DNA of 64,000 nt. It comes from CAZDDB01 sp963843285 (GTDB taxonomy: Bacteria; Acidobacteriota; HRBIN11; JAKEFK01). The notes under the pieces were generated by a model. It searched no databases. It was not told the DNA's origin and worked only from the letters and a program-made list of their open reading frames with translations. How positions within the stretch are numbered: position 1 is the first letter of the stretch; each line of letters begins with the position of its first letter. The DNA lies in NCBI GenBank assembly GCA_963843285.1, contig CAWJJO010000006.1, forward strand, positions 138,233-202,232, written 5' to 3'. Made by a program: the position numbers and the translations under genes. Positions 1-9,267 of the stretch are shown here, one piece after another.

Positions 1-1
1 T

Positions 2-2836
2 TTCCGGTACTCGCATGACATGCTTGCTGCTTTTCTTTATTTGTGGGTTGGAATCTTTGGAACGATCGTTCCGGTGCAGGCATGGATGATGGTCTCATGG
101 CAATTCTCCACGCGTCAGGCAAAAGTCGTGATGGGAGTCATTGCTGCCGGGGCCACCCTGGGTTCCATTACCGGTGGCTTCCTGGCGCGATGGCTATCAG
201 GGGCATTCGGTGTGTGGGCCATGCTTCCCGCCGCCGGCTGGAGCATTTTTCTGGCCTTTGCCGCTTCCCTCTTCTTGAAAGGCGACGAAACCGCTCCGGA
301 AAGTTCTCTTCCGCCTCCGGATCACGAAACCGCCCACCGGCGCAAATTTATTATTACTTTGCTTGCTCTGGTAGCAGTAAGCACCATCGCGTTCACCTTG
401 ATTGAATTTCTATTTAAGACATCTGCCCAAGCGCATCATCGATCAGCAGTGAATCTTGCAAACTTCTTCGGCTCATTCTATGCAATCCTTGGAATCATTA
501 CTCTGGTAGTTCAGATTACCGGGATTCCGCCATTCTTGAGGAGGTTTGGCGTGCCTCCATCCCTCCATGCGCTCCCTTTATCCCTGTTCATTGCAAACGG
601 CCTTTTTCTGATTACAGGAAGTTTCGGGGCGGTGATTCTATTACGTGGTACGGAAGATTCATTGAGACATTCCATTGACAGGTCCACACTGGAAGTCCTT
701 TACGTTGCATTGCCTGGGCCTGTGCGCACGCGAGTGAAATCGCTCATTGATACCATTGGCGTGCGGATCCCGGAAGCTGCAACCTCACTTCTACTGATTC
801 TCCTTTTCACGGCCGGTATGGCGTCGGCGCATCTGATCAGCGTGTTGAACGCGGGAGTGATCATAGTGTGGCTTGTGCTCGCATTCTTGCTAGGGAGCAT
901 TTATTACCCTTCACTGTTAAAGGAGCAAATACAGGGAAAAAACCTTGACTTTGATTCGGTCAGAAAGGATTTGTTTACAAAAGATTTCTACCGCGTCCTT
1001 CCTGAAATATTCCGGAATGCTGAAAAAGACACGATTCTGGGCATTCTGGAAATCCTCGAGACCAGCGACAAACGTTGGCTTGGCCGTTATCTGCTGATCG
1101 CTCTCGAACATGAGGATCCCGAGATTCGGTTGAAATCGCTTGTACTTCTGTTTGACCAGGATGCCAACCTTTCAGATCAGATCAAACATCTTGTATCAGA
1201 CAAGGACAATCGTATCCGTAGAGAGGCCGTTCATTATCTTTGTGTCCGGTCCCGCTCCCCGCAAAAAATCGGATCAAAGTTTGAAGAGGACCCCGATCCT
1301 GTGATCCGGACGGCGATCTGCACCTGTTCGCGAAGGGGCGTTCTCACCAAGGGCAGTTACGCCAAACTGGAAAAATTCGTGGATGATTTCAACGACACAG
1401 ACGGGATCGATGTTCGTCTGGAGGTTGCGCATGTGTTGAAGTATACGAAATCCTCCCTCGATTCCATTCGTTTACTCAAGCGATTGTTGTCCGATCCTTC
1501 CGATCAGGTGCGCAAAGCGACTCTCAAAAGCATTGAGGCGGCGCGACCCGCCGCTTTGATTCCGGAATTGCTCAGGATCAGCCGGTATTCCATTCTGACA
1601 GCTGAAGTTAGTTCTGCGCTTGCCAGTTATGGAAAGATTTTGTTCCCGCAGCTCGAAAGGATACTCAACGACAGAACACAGATGATCCGGCAGAAGAAGA
1701 TCGCATTGAAAGTTGCCGCCGATATCGGGGGAAACCAGGCTCTTGCGCTGATCTTGAAAGTGGCGGGACACGAAAATCTTACATTGCGTTTTAGCGCAAT
1801 CAAGGCGCTAAATCATTTGAAAAAGAATCAGTCTTTGAGAAAATTTCATCCGGCCCTCCGCCGCCTTTTGAATGACGAAATTCGCACCCTGCAACGGGAA
1901 ATCAACCGGGCTCAAGCTTTCACTGCGCGCCCGGACGGCATCATGAATCGTGTCGTCCGCCAGAGAATTGTCTGGGCAGCCGAGCGAGTTTTTCGCTATC
2001 TTGGATTATTTTATGATTCGGATTTCATATACTATGCTTACCTGGCGTGGACAGGTGACGATGATCGGCGGACGGACACGGCATTAGAATTGCTGGAACA
2101 GACATTAAGTCCTGATTTGCGCGGACGGATCGTACCTTTGCTCGAAATGCAAAAACAAATCAACACCGAAACCACAAAGGAAGAACGTTCCCGCGCCTTT
2201 CATTCGTATATGAAAGAGGGAGATCCGCTTCTTGTGGCTTCTGCGATCGAAGAACTTTCGCGGCGGGAACTGCTCGATTGGCTTCCTCCTCAAATCCATG
2301 TGAATCCCCTGGTGGTCGAAACGCTGAACCGGAGAAAAAGAATGACAGATGAACCGAACACAATGGATGCAGAACAACCTCTCACGAAGATTCAGAAAAT
2401 GGAGGCTTTGAGCAAGATTGACCTGTTTTCGAAACTCGGTCCGCAGGAGCTACTATTGTTGGCGGATCAAGCCACGGATGTTCAATTCGAAAGCGGTCAG
2501 ATCATCTTCAAGGAAGGGGAAGTCGCTTCTGAGTTCATAGCCCTTCTGAACGGAGAAGTGGAACTCACACGGGAATCGGAGCGTGTGAGTCTCATCGGCC
2601 CTGGTGAAAGTTTTGGGATGCATGAAGTACTTACAGAACAGCCGCGATTCTTTTCCGCAACTGCCATCAGACCTTGCAGTTGCTTGAGAATTGCAAGAAA
2701 CACGCTGTGGGAAATCATGGAGGATTATTCTACTATCAGCCAGGGGATCATCCAGGTACTTGTGCAGCAGATTCAATCCCTGACCGAGCGCCTGACCTCC
2801 ATAAAAGATCTTGCTATAACAGAGTCAAAGCCTTGA
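2..2836 (+). CDS. NTT/MFS-like transporter with HEAT repeats and cyclic-nucleotide-binding domain (5' partial)
   Basis: The frame is open to the window edge, so the true start lies upstream. The N-terminal third has about eight hydrophobic segments with a look of the ATP:ADP antiporter (NTT/Npt) or MFS fold. A long soluble helical region follows, with HEAT-like repeats (for example 'DPEIRLKSLVLLF' and 'DPSDQVRKATLKSI'). The last 130 residues are a cNMP-binding (CAP_ED) domain starting near 'LSKIDLFSKLGPQELLLLA', with the glycine turns 'LLNGEVEL' and 'IGPGESFGMHEVL'. Proteins of this composite type are known, but their substrate is unclear. The transport role is family inference; the sensor-like C-terminus suggests nucleotide-controlled activity. 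There is no coupled neighbour, and PBP1B follows 87 bases later. Confidence 0.75.
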   Translation, partial: FRYSHDMLAAFLYLWVGIFGTIVPVQAWMMVSWQFSTRQAKVVMGVIAAGATLGSITGGFLARWLSGAFGVWAMLPAAGWSIFLAFAASLFLKGDETAPESSLPPPDHETAHRRKFIITLLALVAVSTIAFTLIEFLFKTSAQAHHRSAVNLANFFGSFYAILGIITLVVQITGIPPFLRRFGVPPSLHALPLSLFIANGLFLITGSFGAVILLRGTEDSLRHSIDRSTLEVLYVALPGPVRTRVKSLIDTIGVRIPEAATSLLLILLFTAGMASAHLISVLNAGVIIVWLVLAFLLGSIYYPSLLKEQIQGKNLDFDSVRKDLFTKDFYRVLPEIFRNAEKDTILGILEILETSDKRWLGRYLLIALEHEDPEIRLKSLVLLFDQDANLSDQIKHLVSDKDNRIRREAVHYLCVRSRSPQKIGSKFEEDPDPVIRTAICTCSRRGVLTKGSYAKLEKFVDDFNDTDGIDVRLEVAHVLKYTKSSLDSIRLLKRLLSDPSDQVRKATLKSIEAARPAALIPELLRISRYSILTAEVSSALASYGKILFPQLERILNDRTQMIRQKKIALKVAADIGGNQALALILKVAGHENLTLRFSAIKALNHLKKNQSLRKFHPALRRLLNDEIRTLQREINRAQAFTARPDGIMNRVVRQRIVWAAERVFRYLGLFYDSDFIYYAYLAWTGDDDRRTDTALELLEQTLSPDLRGRIVPLLEMQKQINTETTKEERSRAFHSYMKEGDPLLVASAIEELSRRELLDWLPPQIHVNPLVVETLNRRKRMTDEPNTMDAEQPLTKIQKMEALSKIDLFSKLGPQELLLLADQATDVQFESGQIIFKEGEVASEFIALLNGEVELTRESERVSLIGPGESFGMHEVLTEQPRFFSATAIRPCSCLRIARNTLWEIMEDYSTISQGIIQVLVQQIQSLTERLTSIKDLAITESKP

Positions 2837-2923
2837 GTTTGTCGTAGCAGAATCACCTACAACCCTGTCCTGTCCAGCGCTCCCTCACTTCTTTGGAATA
2901 TCTACATTAGAGCCGGGAAAATT

Positions 2924-5524
2924 GTGCTACTGCAAGTGTTTGGCGAATTGTACCCTTCATACATGAACGCAAAATATCTAAAGCAGAGTCATTCGAATCA
3001 ATTGAGTGATCTGATCGAAAGGTTCATTCTCGTGCTCCACGATCGCCCGCAATCCGTATTGATCGTTGCGGGTTCTTTTTTGGGGATGAGTTTGCTTTTT
3101 GTAGGTCTTTGCATTCATTCCGTCAATCAACAGCTCGAATTCATGAGCGACCGATTACAGACACATCGCTGGGCTCTGCCATCCCCTGTCTATGCAGTTG
3201 GACCGGAACTGCAGAGGGGACTGCCTGTAAATCAACAATGGCTGGTTCGTCATCTGGAAAGACTGAACTACCAGCGGGTGTCGGAAGGCATTCTTAAAAA
3301 TGCACAATATTCGATAGGTCAGGACGAGATTTCGTTCAGAAATCGATCCGGTAATGCACAGGCTCCTGCGTCGCTGGTATCAGTCCAATTCAAAGGCGAT
3401 CGTATTGTGCGGTTGCAGAACCCGGAAACCGGAAAAGAGATTAGCAGCTACCATCTCGAACCGGAGGAGATCAGCCATCTCTTCGGATCTAAATGGGAGA
3501 AGCGAACTCTGGTCCGGCTCCGGGATCTGCCTCCTCATCTGCCACAAGCCGTGCTGGCGATCGAAGACCGCCGCTTTTTTTCTCATCACGGTGTGGACGT
3601 CTTCGGAATTTTACGGGCAGGTTGGAAAAACTTGCGTGGATCCGGCCGTTTGCAAGGCGCCAGCACAATCACGCAACAGCTAATCAAGAATTTTTATCTG
3701 ACCCGTGAGAGATCGCTTCGTAGAAAAGTTCAAGAAGCTGCCATGGCGATTCTTCTCGAAAGAAGACTCGAGAAGAAAGAAATCCTTGAACTATATCTCA
3801 ATGAGATTTATCTCGGACAACAGGGTCCGGTGAGCATTCACGGTGTGGAGGAAGCCAGCAGATTATATTTCGGAAAGGATGTCCGGCTTCTTTCGGTGCC
3901 GGAGGCCGCTTTGCTTGCGGGAATGATCCAGGCTCCGCAAAAGTACAATCCATATCTTCATCCGGAACGCGCCAAGGCGCGGCGCGATGAAGTTCTGCTC
4001 GCCATGAACAAGGTCGGCAGCATCACACCACAACAGATGGCAGATTATGCGAATGCACCTGTTTCAGTCCATTCTATCGATCCGGAAGTGAACAAAGCGC
4101 CGTACTTCGTCGATTACATCGGTAGACAGCTCCTGCAGACTTATAGCGCCGAAGAGCTTCATCGGGCGAATTTTCATATCTACACTACGCTGGATCTGGA
4201 GATGCAGGAGGCTGCGGAAGCCGCTCTGGCAAAGGGTCTTGCCTCTATCGATCGCTTTCGTTATCGCAAAACGGGAAAGCACGCGCAGGGTTGTTTGATT
4301 GCAATTGAACCGGCTTCGGGATCTGTTCGCGCATTTGTGGGAGGGCGTGAATACTCCAAGAGCCAGTACGACCGCATCACGCAGGCGTTTCGTCAACCTG
4401 GAAGTACGTTCAAGCCGATCGTTTATGCAGCCGCTTTGCAGTCTCCAATTCAATCGCAGGATCGCTTTTTTACACCTGCAACACTGTTGTCGGATCAACC
4501 ATGGATGATACAGGAAACAGGCAGCATCTGGGCGCCGCATAATTACGATGGCTCATATCACGGAATTGTAACGACCAGAGCAGCACTGGCACAATCGATG
4601 AATATCGCAACCGTTCGACTTTCGCAGGAAGTAGGACTCAACAGGATCGCATCTCTTTCCCGCACTCTCGGATTTGAAAATATCAAGCCATATCCTTCAC
4701 TAGCTCTGGGCGCATTCGAAGCCAGTCCGTGGCAATTGGCACAGGCTTATACTGCTTTTGCGAATGGCGGAAAACGAGCACGACTCATGACCGTTAGCGA
4801 GATCACTGATGCCGACGGTGTAACGTTGCATCAGAACCAGATCCGCCGAACGCCGGCCATCAGTCCCCAGGTGGCGTATCTCCTCGTCGATATGATGAAA
4901 ACTGTTGTCACCTCGGGAACGGCCGCCTCCGTGCGACGTTCCGGATTTAGTCGACCGGTAGCCGGTAAGACAGGAACTACTGATGATTTTCGCGACGCCT
5001 GGTTCGTGGGTTTCACTCCTGATCTCATGTGCCTTGTCTGGACCGGCTACGATGACAACACGCCGCTCAGGATGAATGCAGCGCAGGCTGCCGTTCCTAT
5101 CTGGACGGATTTCATGAAGAAGGCAACGCTCACGATGCCGGTTCGAGATTTTCAAAGACCTTCCGGGATCGTTTCCAGACTCATTGATCCATATACGGGA
5201 AAATTGGCGAGCGATTCCTGTCCAGACGTTGTGCAAGAGCTGTTTCTGGAAGGAACAGAGCCACTGCAACGGTGCAGCGATTACTATCACAACATGCCGC
5301 AAGACGCACTCACCGGGCCTCAATATCGAGGAAACAATACTTATCAAGCGGCAATTCAGAGACAGATGGATTCAAACGAGGAATATGCTCCTTCTGAATA
5401 TTCGGAAACAGAATACGCGGATGAATCAGAACTGAAAGAGCAGGTTAAAGAGCCCGCCCAACAGTTTATTTATTTTGCAGCCCCTTCGAAATCCCACGAA
5501 TCCAATGATGACGATGCGAATTGA
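2924..5524 (+). CDS. Bifunctional penicillin-binding protein, PBP1B type
   Basis: This is a class A PBP that polymerises lipid II and cross-links peptidoglycan on the periplasmic face of the inner membrane. A short cytoplasmic tail and one membrane segment (about residues 43-65) precede a UB2H-like region ('PSPVYAVGPELQRG'). The GT51 domain carries the catalytic glutamate in 'EDRRFFSHHGVD' (about residue 213), then 'GASTITQQLIKN'. The transpeptidase has the SxxK motif 'STFK' (about 494), an SxN-like 'SMN' and 'KTGTT' (about 681). At 866 residues the length is normal for the family. The called start is GTG at 2924; an in-frame ATG at 2963 is an alternative, and neither has a strong Shine-Dalgarno site. 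The tail is acidic and low in complexity. Confidence 0.93.
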   Translation: MLLQVFGELYPSYMNAKYLKQSHSNQLSDLIERFILVLHDRPQSVLIVAGSFLGMSLLFVGLCIHSVNQQLEFMSDRLQTHRWALPSPVYAVGPELQRGLPVNQQWLVRHLERLNYQRVSEGILKNAQYSIGQDEISFRNRSGNAQAPASLVSVQFKGDRIVRLQNPETGKEISSYHLEPEEISHLFGSKWEKRTLVRLRDLPPHLPQAVLAIEDRRFFSHHGVDVFGILRAGWKNLRGSGRLQGASTITQQLIKNFYLTRERSLRRKVQEAAMAILLERRLEKKEILELYLNEIYLGQQGPVSIHGVEEASRLYFGKDVRLLSVPEAALLAGMIQAPQKYNPYLHPERAKARRDEVLLAMNKVGSITPQQMADYANAPVSVHSIDPEVNKAPYFVDYIGRQLLQTYSAEELHRANFHIYTTLDLEMQEAAEAALAKGLASIDRFRYRKTGKHAQGCLIAIEPASGSVRAFVGGREYSKSQYDRITQAFRQPGSTFKPIVYAAALQSPIQSQDRFFTPATLLSDQPWMIQETGSIWAPHNYDGSYHGIVTTRAALAQSMNIATVRLSQEVGLNRIASLSRTLGFENIKPYPSLALGAFEASPWQLAQAYTAFANGGKRARLMTVSEITDADGVTLHQNQIRRTPAISPQVAYLLVDMMKTVVTSGTAASVRRSGFSRPVAGKTGTTDDFRDAWFVGFTPDLMCLVWTGYDDNTPLRMNAAQAAVPIWTDFMKKATLTMPVRDFQRPSGIVSRLIDPYTGKLASDSCPDVVQELFLEGTEPLQRCSDYYHNMPQDALTGPQYRGNNTYQAAIQRQMDSNEEYAPSEYSETEYADESELKEQVKEPAQQFIYFAAPSKSHESNDDDAN

Positions 5525-5639
5525 TACGTCGGGGGGAGCTTTCGTCGCCCCCATCGTGACAGACGGCTGGTTTTTCTCTGTACATAAGAAAAAGTTTCAT
5601 GTGATAGATTCCCGGCGCTCTCGTCGTTAGAATGCATGT

Positions 5640-6353
5640 ATGCATGACTTCAAAGCATCATTACTCGCATCGTTAGCACTCAGTATGGCCTTTTTCGGGA
5701 ACTCTCCAGGACATTGGGATCCCGGAGCCACTGGTGAGTTTCTCCGCAAGGCGCCCCCAATTGAAAGGAAGGAAGTTTCGCCAGCCGACGATGCAATTTC
5801 ATTCACTTATAAGAACAGGAAAATCTTTGCCCAGATGAATGTTGTGAACGATTCGGAAGAATTGAAGTTTCTTGTTTCCCGAGGGAATGATTTCAGACTG
5901 CTGCGCGTGATGAAATCCGAACCCGGGGAAGGATTTGAGTCTCCGGTTCTATTTGAGTCCGGTGGAGAAGGCTATTTTTATGTGGCTACCACTCCATCCG
6001 GATCCAGTGGTTTTGTCACAGAAGCCATTTTCTGGATTGCGCCCGACAGCAGTCTGCATTCGGTTGGATTCGAACAGGCCGGGCGCGTGTTCGAAAATCA
6101 ACTTCGTGACGGTGAGATGGTCCTCACCGGAGGACCAGGAATTATCTTTTCCAACCAGGGATTGGAATTTGAATTCTTGATCGCCAGGCCGGAAGATCCG
6201 CACTGCTGTCCCACCGGAGGAACGATTACAGGATCCTACCGGATTGTTGGCGGGAAACAGTACAACCCTGCAACGAAGCAGTATAGCTGCACCTTCAAAA
6301 TTGTCCCCGACACCTATCAACGAGACACATCATCTGATGTAGCCATGCGCTAA
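5640..6353 (+). CDS. Exported protein of unknown function
   Basis: A 237-residue protein with a hydrophobic N-terminus (residues 8-22) consistent with a secretion signal. The rest is polar and predicted mainly beta, with two vicinal cysteines ('DPHCCPTGG') and one more cysteine near the end. I do not recognise the family. The ATG sits in a run of overlapping ATG triplets (5632, 5636, 5640, 5644) and only 5640 opens the long frame; the Shine-Dalgarno site is weak. It converges on the lytic transglycosylase gene, with a palindromic repeat pair between them. Function unknown. Confidence 0.6.
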   Translation: MHDFKASLLASLALSMAFFGNSPGHWDPGATGEFLRKAPPIERKEVSPADDAISFTYKNRKIFAQMNVVNDSEELKFLVSRGNDFRLLRVMKSEPGEGFESPVLFESGGEGYFYVATTPSGSSGFVTEAIFWIAPDSSLHSVGFEQAGRVFENQLRDGEMVLTGGPGIIFSNQGLEFEFLIARPEDPHCCPTGGTITGSYRIVGGKQYNPATKQYSCTFKIVPDTYQRDTSSDVAMR

Positions 6354-6359
6354 TGGAGC

Positions 6360-6403
6360 GCAGGCTTCCAGCCTGCATCATGGACCGCAGGCATCTTACC
6401 TGC
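6360..6403. repeat. Two tandem REP-like palindromes (GCAGG...CCTGC)
   Basis: Two short hairpins lie between convergent genes. The first is GCAGGCT, loop tcc, AGCCTGC (6360-6376, perfect 7-bp stem). The second is GCAGG, 7-base loop, CCTGC (6387-6403). Each is followed by 'atca'. The layout resembles dispersed extragenic palindromes and may also help terminate both genes. Confidence 0.6.
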
Positions 6404-6420
6404 ATCAAGAAATGTAGAGA

Positions 6421-7128
6421 CTACGAAGTCAGCTTCATGACAAGAGCTTCGGTGCGGGGAGTCGTCGAATAGTTCGTAATTCCTTTTTCATCCACGAACT
6501 TGTAATAGACCACAGGCCGTGGTTTTACGATTGCCCTTTTCCCATTCCACGGCACATAACTTGTCTGGCCGCTGTAGAGCGCGAGAACTTTTCGCACATA
6601 GTTTTGAGTTTCGGTATATCTAGGGATGCCGTGAAATCGCTGTACGGCGTTCTCCCCGGCGTTATAGGCCGCAACGCTCAACGATATGTCGTTGTCAAAG
6701 AGCTGCGTCAGAAATTTTAAGTATCGCACTCCGCCTTCAATGTTTTCAGCCGGATCAAAGATCCTGTTGACTCCGAAACGGTTGGCAGTTGCCGGCATCA
6801 GCTGCATCAACCCGCGTGCCCCGGCGGGCGACACTGCTTTGGAATTGTAAGCTGACTCTACATGGATGACTGCCTTCACCAGCGCAGCATCCATCCCATG
6901 ACGGCCGGCAATATCTTCAATGATGGCATCATAAGTGTGAACACGCTGTGGATAGAGGGATTGAGAAGAACGGTCTGCCGCTTCAGACTCTACGTGAACA
7001 GAAGGAATATTGTAGTAAACTTTCTTCCCGGCTTCTGAGCTGCAGCGAATTTCGTCTGCATATACTGCGGAAAACAACATCGTGAGTAAGGAAAATGACA
7101 AGAACAAACCATAAGCTTTGAATTGCAA
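6421..7128 (-). CDS. Lytic transglycosylase, SLT family
   Basis: A signal peptide (residues 1-24) is followed by a short beta-type segment, then a family-1 SLT domain with the catalytic glutamate in 'VIHVESAYN', the motifs 'GLMQLMPATA' and 'AYNAGE', and a closing 'ETQNYVRKV'. It would cleave peptidoglycan glycan strands in the periplasm, yielding 1,6-anhydromuramyl ends. The N- and C-terminal pieces ('VYYN', 'KGITNYST') resemble DUF4124-like extensions seen in such enzymes. The start appears to be TTG at 7128, with AGGAGG about 12 bases upstream, a long spacing. It is probably monocistronic. Confidence 0.9.
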   Translation of the reverse strand: MQFKAYGLFLSFSLLTMLFSAVYADEIRCSSEAGKKVYYNIPSVHVESEAADRSSQSLYPQRVHTYDAIIEDIAGRHGMDAALVKAVIHVESAYNSKAVSPAGARGLMQLMPATANRFGVNRIFDPAENIEGGVRYLKFLTQLFDNDISLSVAAYNAGENAVQRFHGIPRYTETQNYVRKVLALYSGQTSYVPWNGKRAIVKPRPVVYYKFVDEKGITNYSTTPRTEALVMKLTS

Positions 7129-7229
7129 TTTGCACCCGACCTCCTATGACACAGTCTAGAGAGAAGATAGGCGCAAAAGCGGATTTGTCAAATTTTCTAC
7201 GAAAGTGATGTAACAGTCTTGCCGGGAGC

Positions 7230-7250
7230 GTGTCGCATTTTCCGCGACAC
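7230..7250. terminator. Hairpin downstream of the LolA-like gene
   Basis: Perfect 7-bp stem GTGTCGC / GCGACAC with a 7-base loop, just past the 3' end of the minus-strand gene at 7255. There is no T-tract on the minus strand, so termination is only probable. Confidence 0.4.
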
Positions 7251-7254
7251 ACAG

Positions 7255-8085
7255 CTATCTCTTGGTTTCTTTCCCCGGAATTGGTGGGATCGTTCCGATT
7301 GCTTCGGCCTGCATATCCTGGCTATACGGATCTTTCCAAACCACATGCATCGACTGGTGATCATTTCGAAACAATGCAATATTTGCTTTGTATCTTACTT
7401 TAAGGGAGGCGGGCAGGCATGCGTCTCCATAATGGCGTTGATCATACTGGATTTCAGCTTCACTGATTGTGGCGAGAACGCCAAGACCAAATCGGACTGG
7501 ATTGGTTAATCTTGCTTCAGCCCGAAGGACATGAAAATTTTCATCCACCCAGACGGTCCCGGTTAGATGGTTTATCACGCGCTCTAACCGGTTCCGTTCA
7601 GGTAGTGTCGTCGTCTTTGGCTGAAAGGAGAGCACATAGGAGGATCCAGGTTGGGAGGGAAGTATCTTAAAATCGTACTTATCGTATATTTCCCACCACC
7701 GGATCTCTTTTAACTCCTGCTGAATCCCGCTCGGTTTGGATTTCTGATAGACCGCTTTCTCAAAGTCCGCGCGACGTTTGTCTTCCTGACTGCGTTCTCG
7801 TCGCGTAAGGTCTCTGGAGGCGATCTGGATGAGTTCATTATATGGTTTCCCGAGAACCCACGTGGTCCTGTAGAGCTTTTCTTCTTGTTTCTTCACCCCT
7901 CCGTTGCTATCCATTTTTGTAATGGTTACAGTCTGGGTAAATCCATGATGCGACTGCGCCTGGACATCCTGTTTGACCACATGGGCAATCTTTTCAACGA
8001 GGGGCCGAGTGGATGCCGAATCCTCGGCAAACACAGGCCCCGCAACAAATGAGATCGATAGAAGCCAGGCCGCAGTCTTTCTCAT
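7255..8085 (-). CDS. Exported LolA-like outer-membrane lipoprotein-sorting family protein
   Basis: The frame is open upstream to 8352, but a clean signal peptide begins at the ATG at 8085 ('MRKTAAWLLSISFVAGPVFA'), and the upstream stretch overlaps the small gene at 8088-8249. The mature protein (about 255 residues) is rich in beta strands with the pattern 'VWVDENFHVLRAEARL', typical of the LolA/LppX fold. This assignment is from fold pattern only. It follows the DUF1328 gene by two bases, so translation is probably coupled. No catalytic motif is seen. It could shuttle lipid or lipoprotein between membranes. Confidence 0.6.
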   Translation of the reverse strand: MRKTAAWLLSISFVAGPVFAEDSASTRPLVEKIAHVVKQDVQAQSHHGFTQTVTITKMDSNGGVKKQEEKLYRTTWVLGKPYNELIQIASRDLTRRERSQEDKRRADFEKAVYQKSKPSGIQQELKEIRWWEIYDKYDFKILPSQPGSSYVLSFQPKTTTLPERNRLERVINHLTGTVWVDENFHVLRAEARLTNPVRFGLGVLATISEAEIQYDQRHYGDACLPASLKVRYKANIALFRNDHQSMHVVWKDPYSQDMQAEAIGTIPPIPGKETKR

Positions 8086-8087
8086 GG

Positions 8088-8249
8088 TTACACTACTCTG
8101 CGACGGAAGATTACGGACACGAGGAACAGCACGAGAAAAACAACAAACAACAGTTTCGCGATTCCCGCCGCTGCGCCTGCAATCCCGGCAAAGCCGAGAA
8201 TACCCGCCACGAGCGCTACAATTAAGAAAATTAGCGCATAGTTCAACAT
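8088..8249 (-). CDS. DUF1328 small membrane protein
   Basis: A 53-residue protein: 'MLNYALIFLIVALVAG', then a Gly/Ala-rich stretch 'GFAGIAGAAAG', then a second hydrophobic helix and an Arg-rich tail. This is the DUF1328 (YtjA-like) pattern with two membrane helices. AAAGGAG lies directly against an ATG at 8255 and six bases before the ATG at 8249, so 8249 is the likely start. Members are often linked to stress or stationary phase; the function is unknown. The stop codon is two bases from the next ATG. Confidence 0.85.
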   Translation of the reverse strand: MLNYALIFLIVALVAGILGFAGIAGAAAGIAKLLFVVFLVLFLVSVIFRRRVV

Positions 8250-8277
8250 AGTCATCTCCTTTAGTTTTTGGGTATCT

Positions 8278-8301
8278 GCCGGCGGCCTCCCGGCGGCCGG
8301 C
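8278..8301. repeat. GC-rich palindromic element
   Basis: GCCGGC occurs at both ends of a 24-base segment (8278-8283 and 8296-8301) with an imperfectly paired GC-rich core. It lies between two small genes and is much richer in GC than its surroundings. It may be a dispersed repeat or a hairpin terminator for the gene at 8324-8473. Confidence 0.4.
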
Positions 8302-8323
8302 CTCTACCATGAAAAGTGTTGTC

Positions 8324-8473
8324 TCAGATTGGCCGTCGACCCTGAATGACACGAATCAAAATCACAACAATGGCCAGAATCAACAGGATGTGAATGAACC
8401 CCGACATAGTGTAGGAGCTCACCATCCCCAGTAACCACAGAACCAACAAAATCACAGCGATTGTTTCAAGCAT
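8324..8473 (-). CDS. Lmo0937-family small membrane protein
   Basis: A 49-residue protein, 'MLETIAVILLVLWLLGMVSS', followed by a second hydrophobic helix ('FIHILLILAIVVILIRVIQG'). This is the two-helix pattern of the Lmo0937 family (DUF5670). AAAGGAG lies five to six bases before the ATG. Family members are common in stress-induced gene sets; the function is unknown. It sits upstream of the DUF1328 gene on the same strand and the two may be co-expressed. Confidence 0.8.
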   Translation of the reverse strand: MLETIAVILLVLWLLGMVSSYTMSGFIHILLILAIVVILIRVIQGRRPI

Positions 8474-8610
8474 TTTTCTCTCCTTTAGTGATTTGCGATG
8501 GCTAACAAATCAAAGGTAGGGGAAGGAGAGAAGTGAAGGTATCGGACATGCACGTATTCTGATGTAGAGGGCGTAGTGGAAAAGGGTCATAATTTCGACT
8601 ACAGTCGAGA

Positions 8611-9267
8611 CTATTCAACCAGCCGGTTTTGCAACGCGTAACGGATTAATTCCGCATCCTTTGTCATCTTCATCTTGTCCAGGATACGTGCCCTGTAAGT
8701 GTTAATCGTGTTGACGCTCAGCGTGAGATCGTTCGCGATTTCTTTTGGAGATTTGCCAAGCGCGATCATGCACATGACCTGGTATTCCCGGTTGGACAAC
8801 GTTTCATGTAACGGCTTTCCGATATCCGTTTCAAGCTGAAATGCCAGTTTTTCAGAGAGAGATACACTCACATACTTTCTCCCTCCAACGACCTTTCTGA
8901 TCGCATTGATCAGTTCCTCAGCTGCACAGTCTTTGGTGAGATACCCTGCAGCTCCGGCTTTCAATGAGCGTGTAGCAAATCTGTCTTCCGGATGCATGCT
9001 GAGGATGAGGACGGGAATTTTGGGATATTGTAGTTTCAAGTCCTTGAGGACCTCCAGACCACTTTTCCCCGGCATCGAGATATCCAGTACAACCACATCT
9101 ACGGGCTCCCTATTGACGTGTTCCAGAACTTCATCTCCACTTTGCGCCTCTCCGGTCACCTTCAGATCGGAAGCCGTTCTAAGGATTTTCTTCAGGCCTT
9201 CGCGAATCAGGACATGATCGTCCGCGATCAGGACCCTAATTTCAGCCAAATCCGTACTCCGATTCAA
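8611..9267 (-). CDS. NarL/FixJ-type response regulator (first paralogue)
   Basis: A REC domain (phosphoacceptor Asp in 'VVVLDISMPGKSG', Lys in 'YLTKDCAAEE') plus a C-terminal LuxR-type HTH ('LSNREYQVMCMIALGKSPKEIA'). A DNA-binding transcription factor activated by phosphorylation. The start is TTG at 9267, supported by GGGGAGA about seven bases upstream. It lies 143 bases downstream of a close paralogue (9411-10043) and of the histidine kinase at 10054, so all three probably form one unit and share the kinase. Confidence 0.92.
   Translation of the reverse strand: MNRSTDLAEIRVLIADDHVLIREGLKKILRTASDLKVTGEAQSGDEVLEHVNREPVDVVVLDISMPGKSGLEVLKDLKLQYPKIPVLILSMHPEDRFATRSLKAGAAGYLTKDCAAEELINAIRKVVGGRKYVSVSLSEKLAFQLETDIGKPLHETLSNREYQVMCMIALGKSPKEIANDLTLSVNTINTYRARILDKMKMTKDAELIRYALQNRLVE

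Noticed and set aside
5531..5552. GGGGG/CCCCC hairpin after the PBP gene
   Set aside because: Only a five-base stem with a large loop and no adjacent T-tract; too weak to call a terminator.
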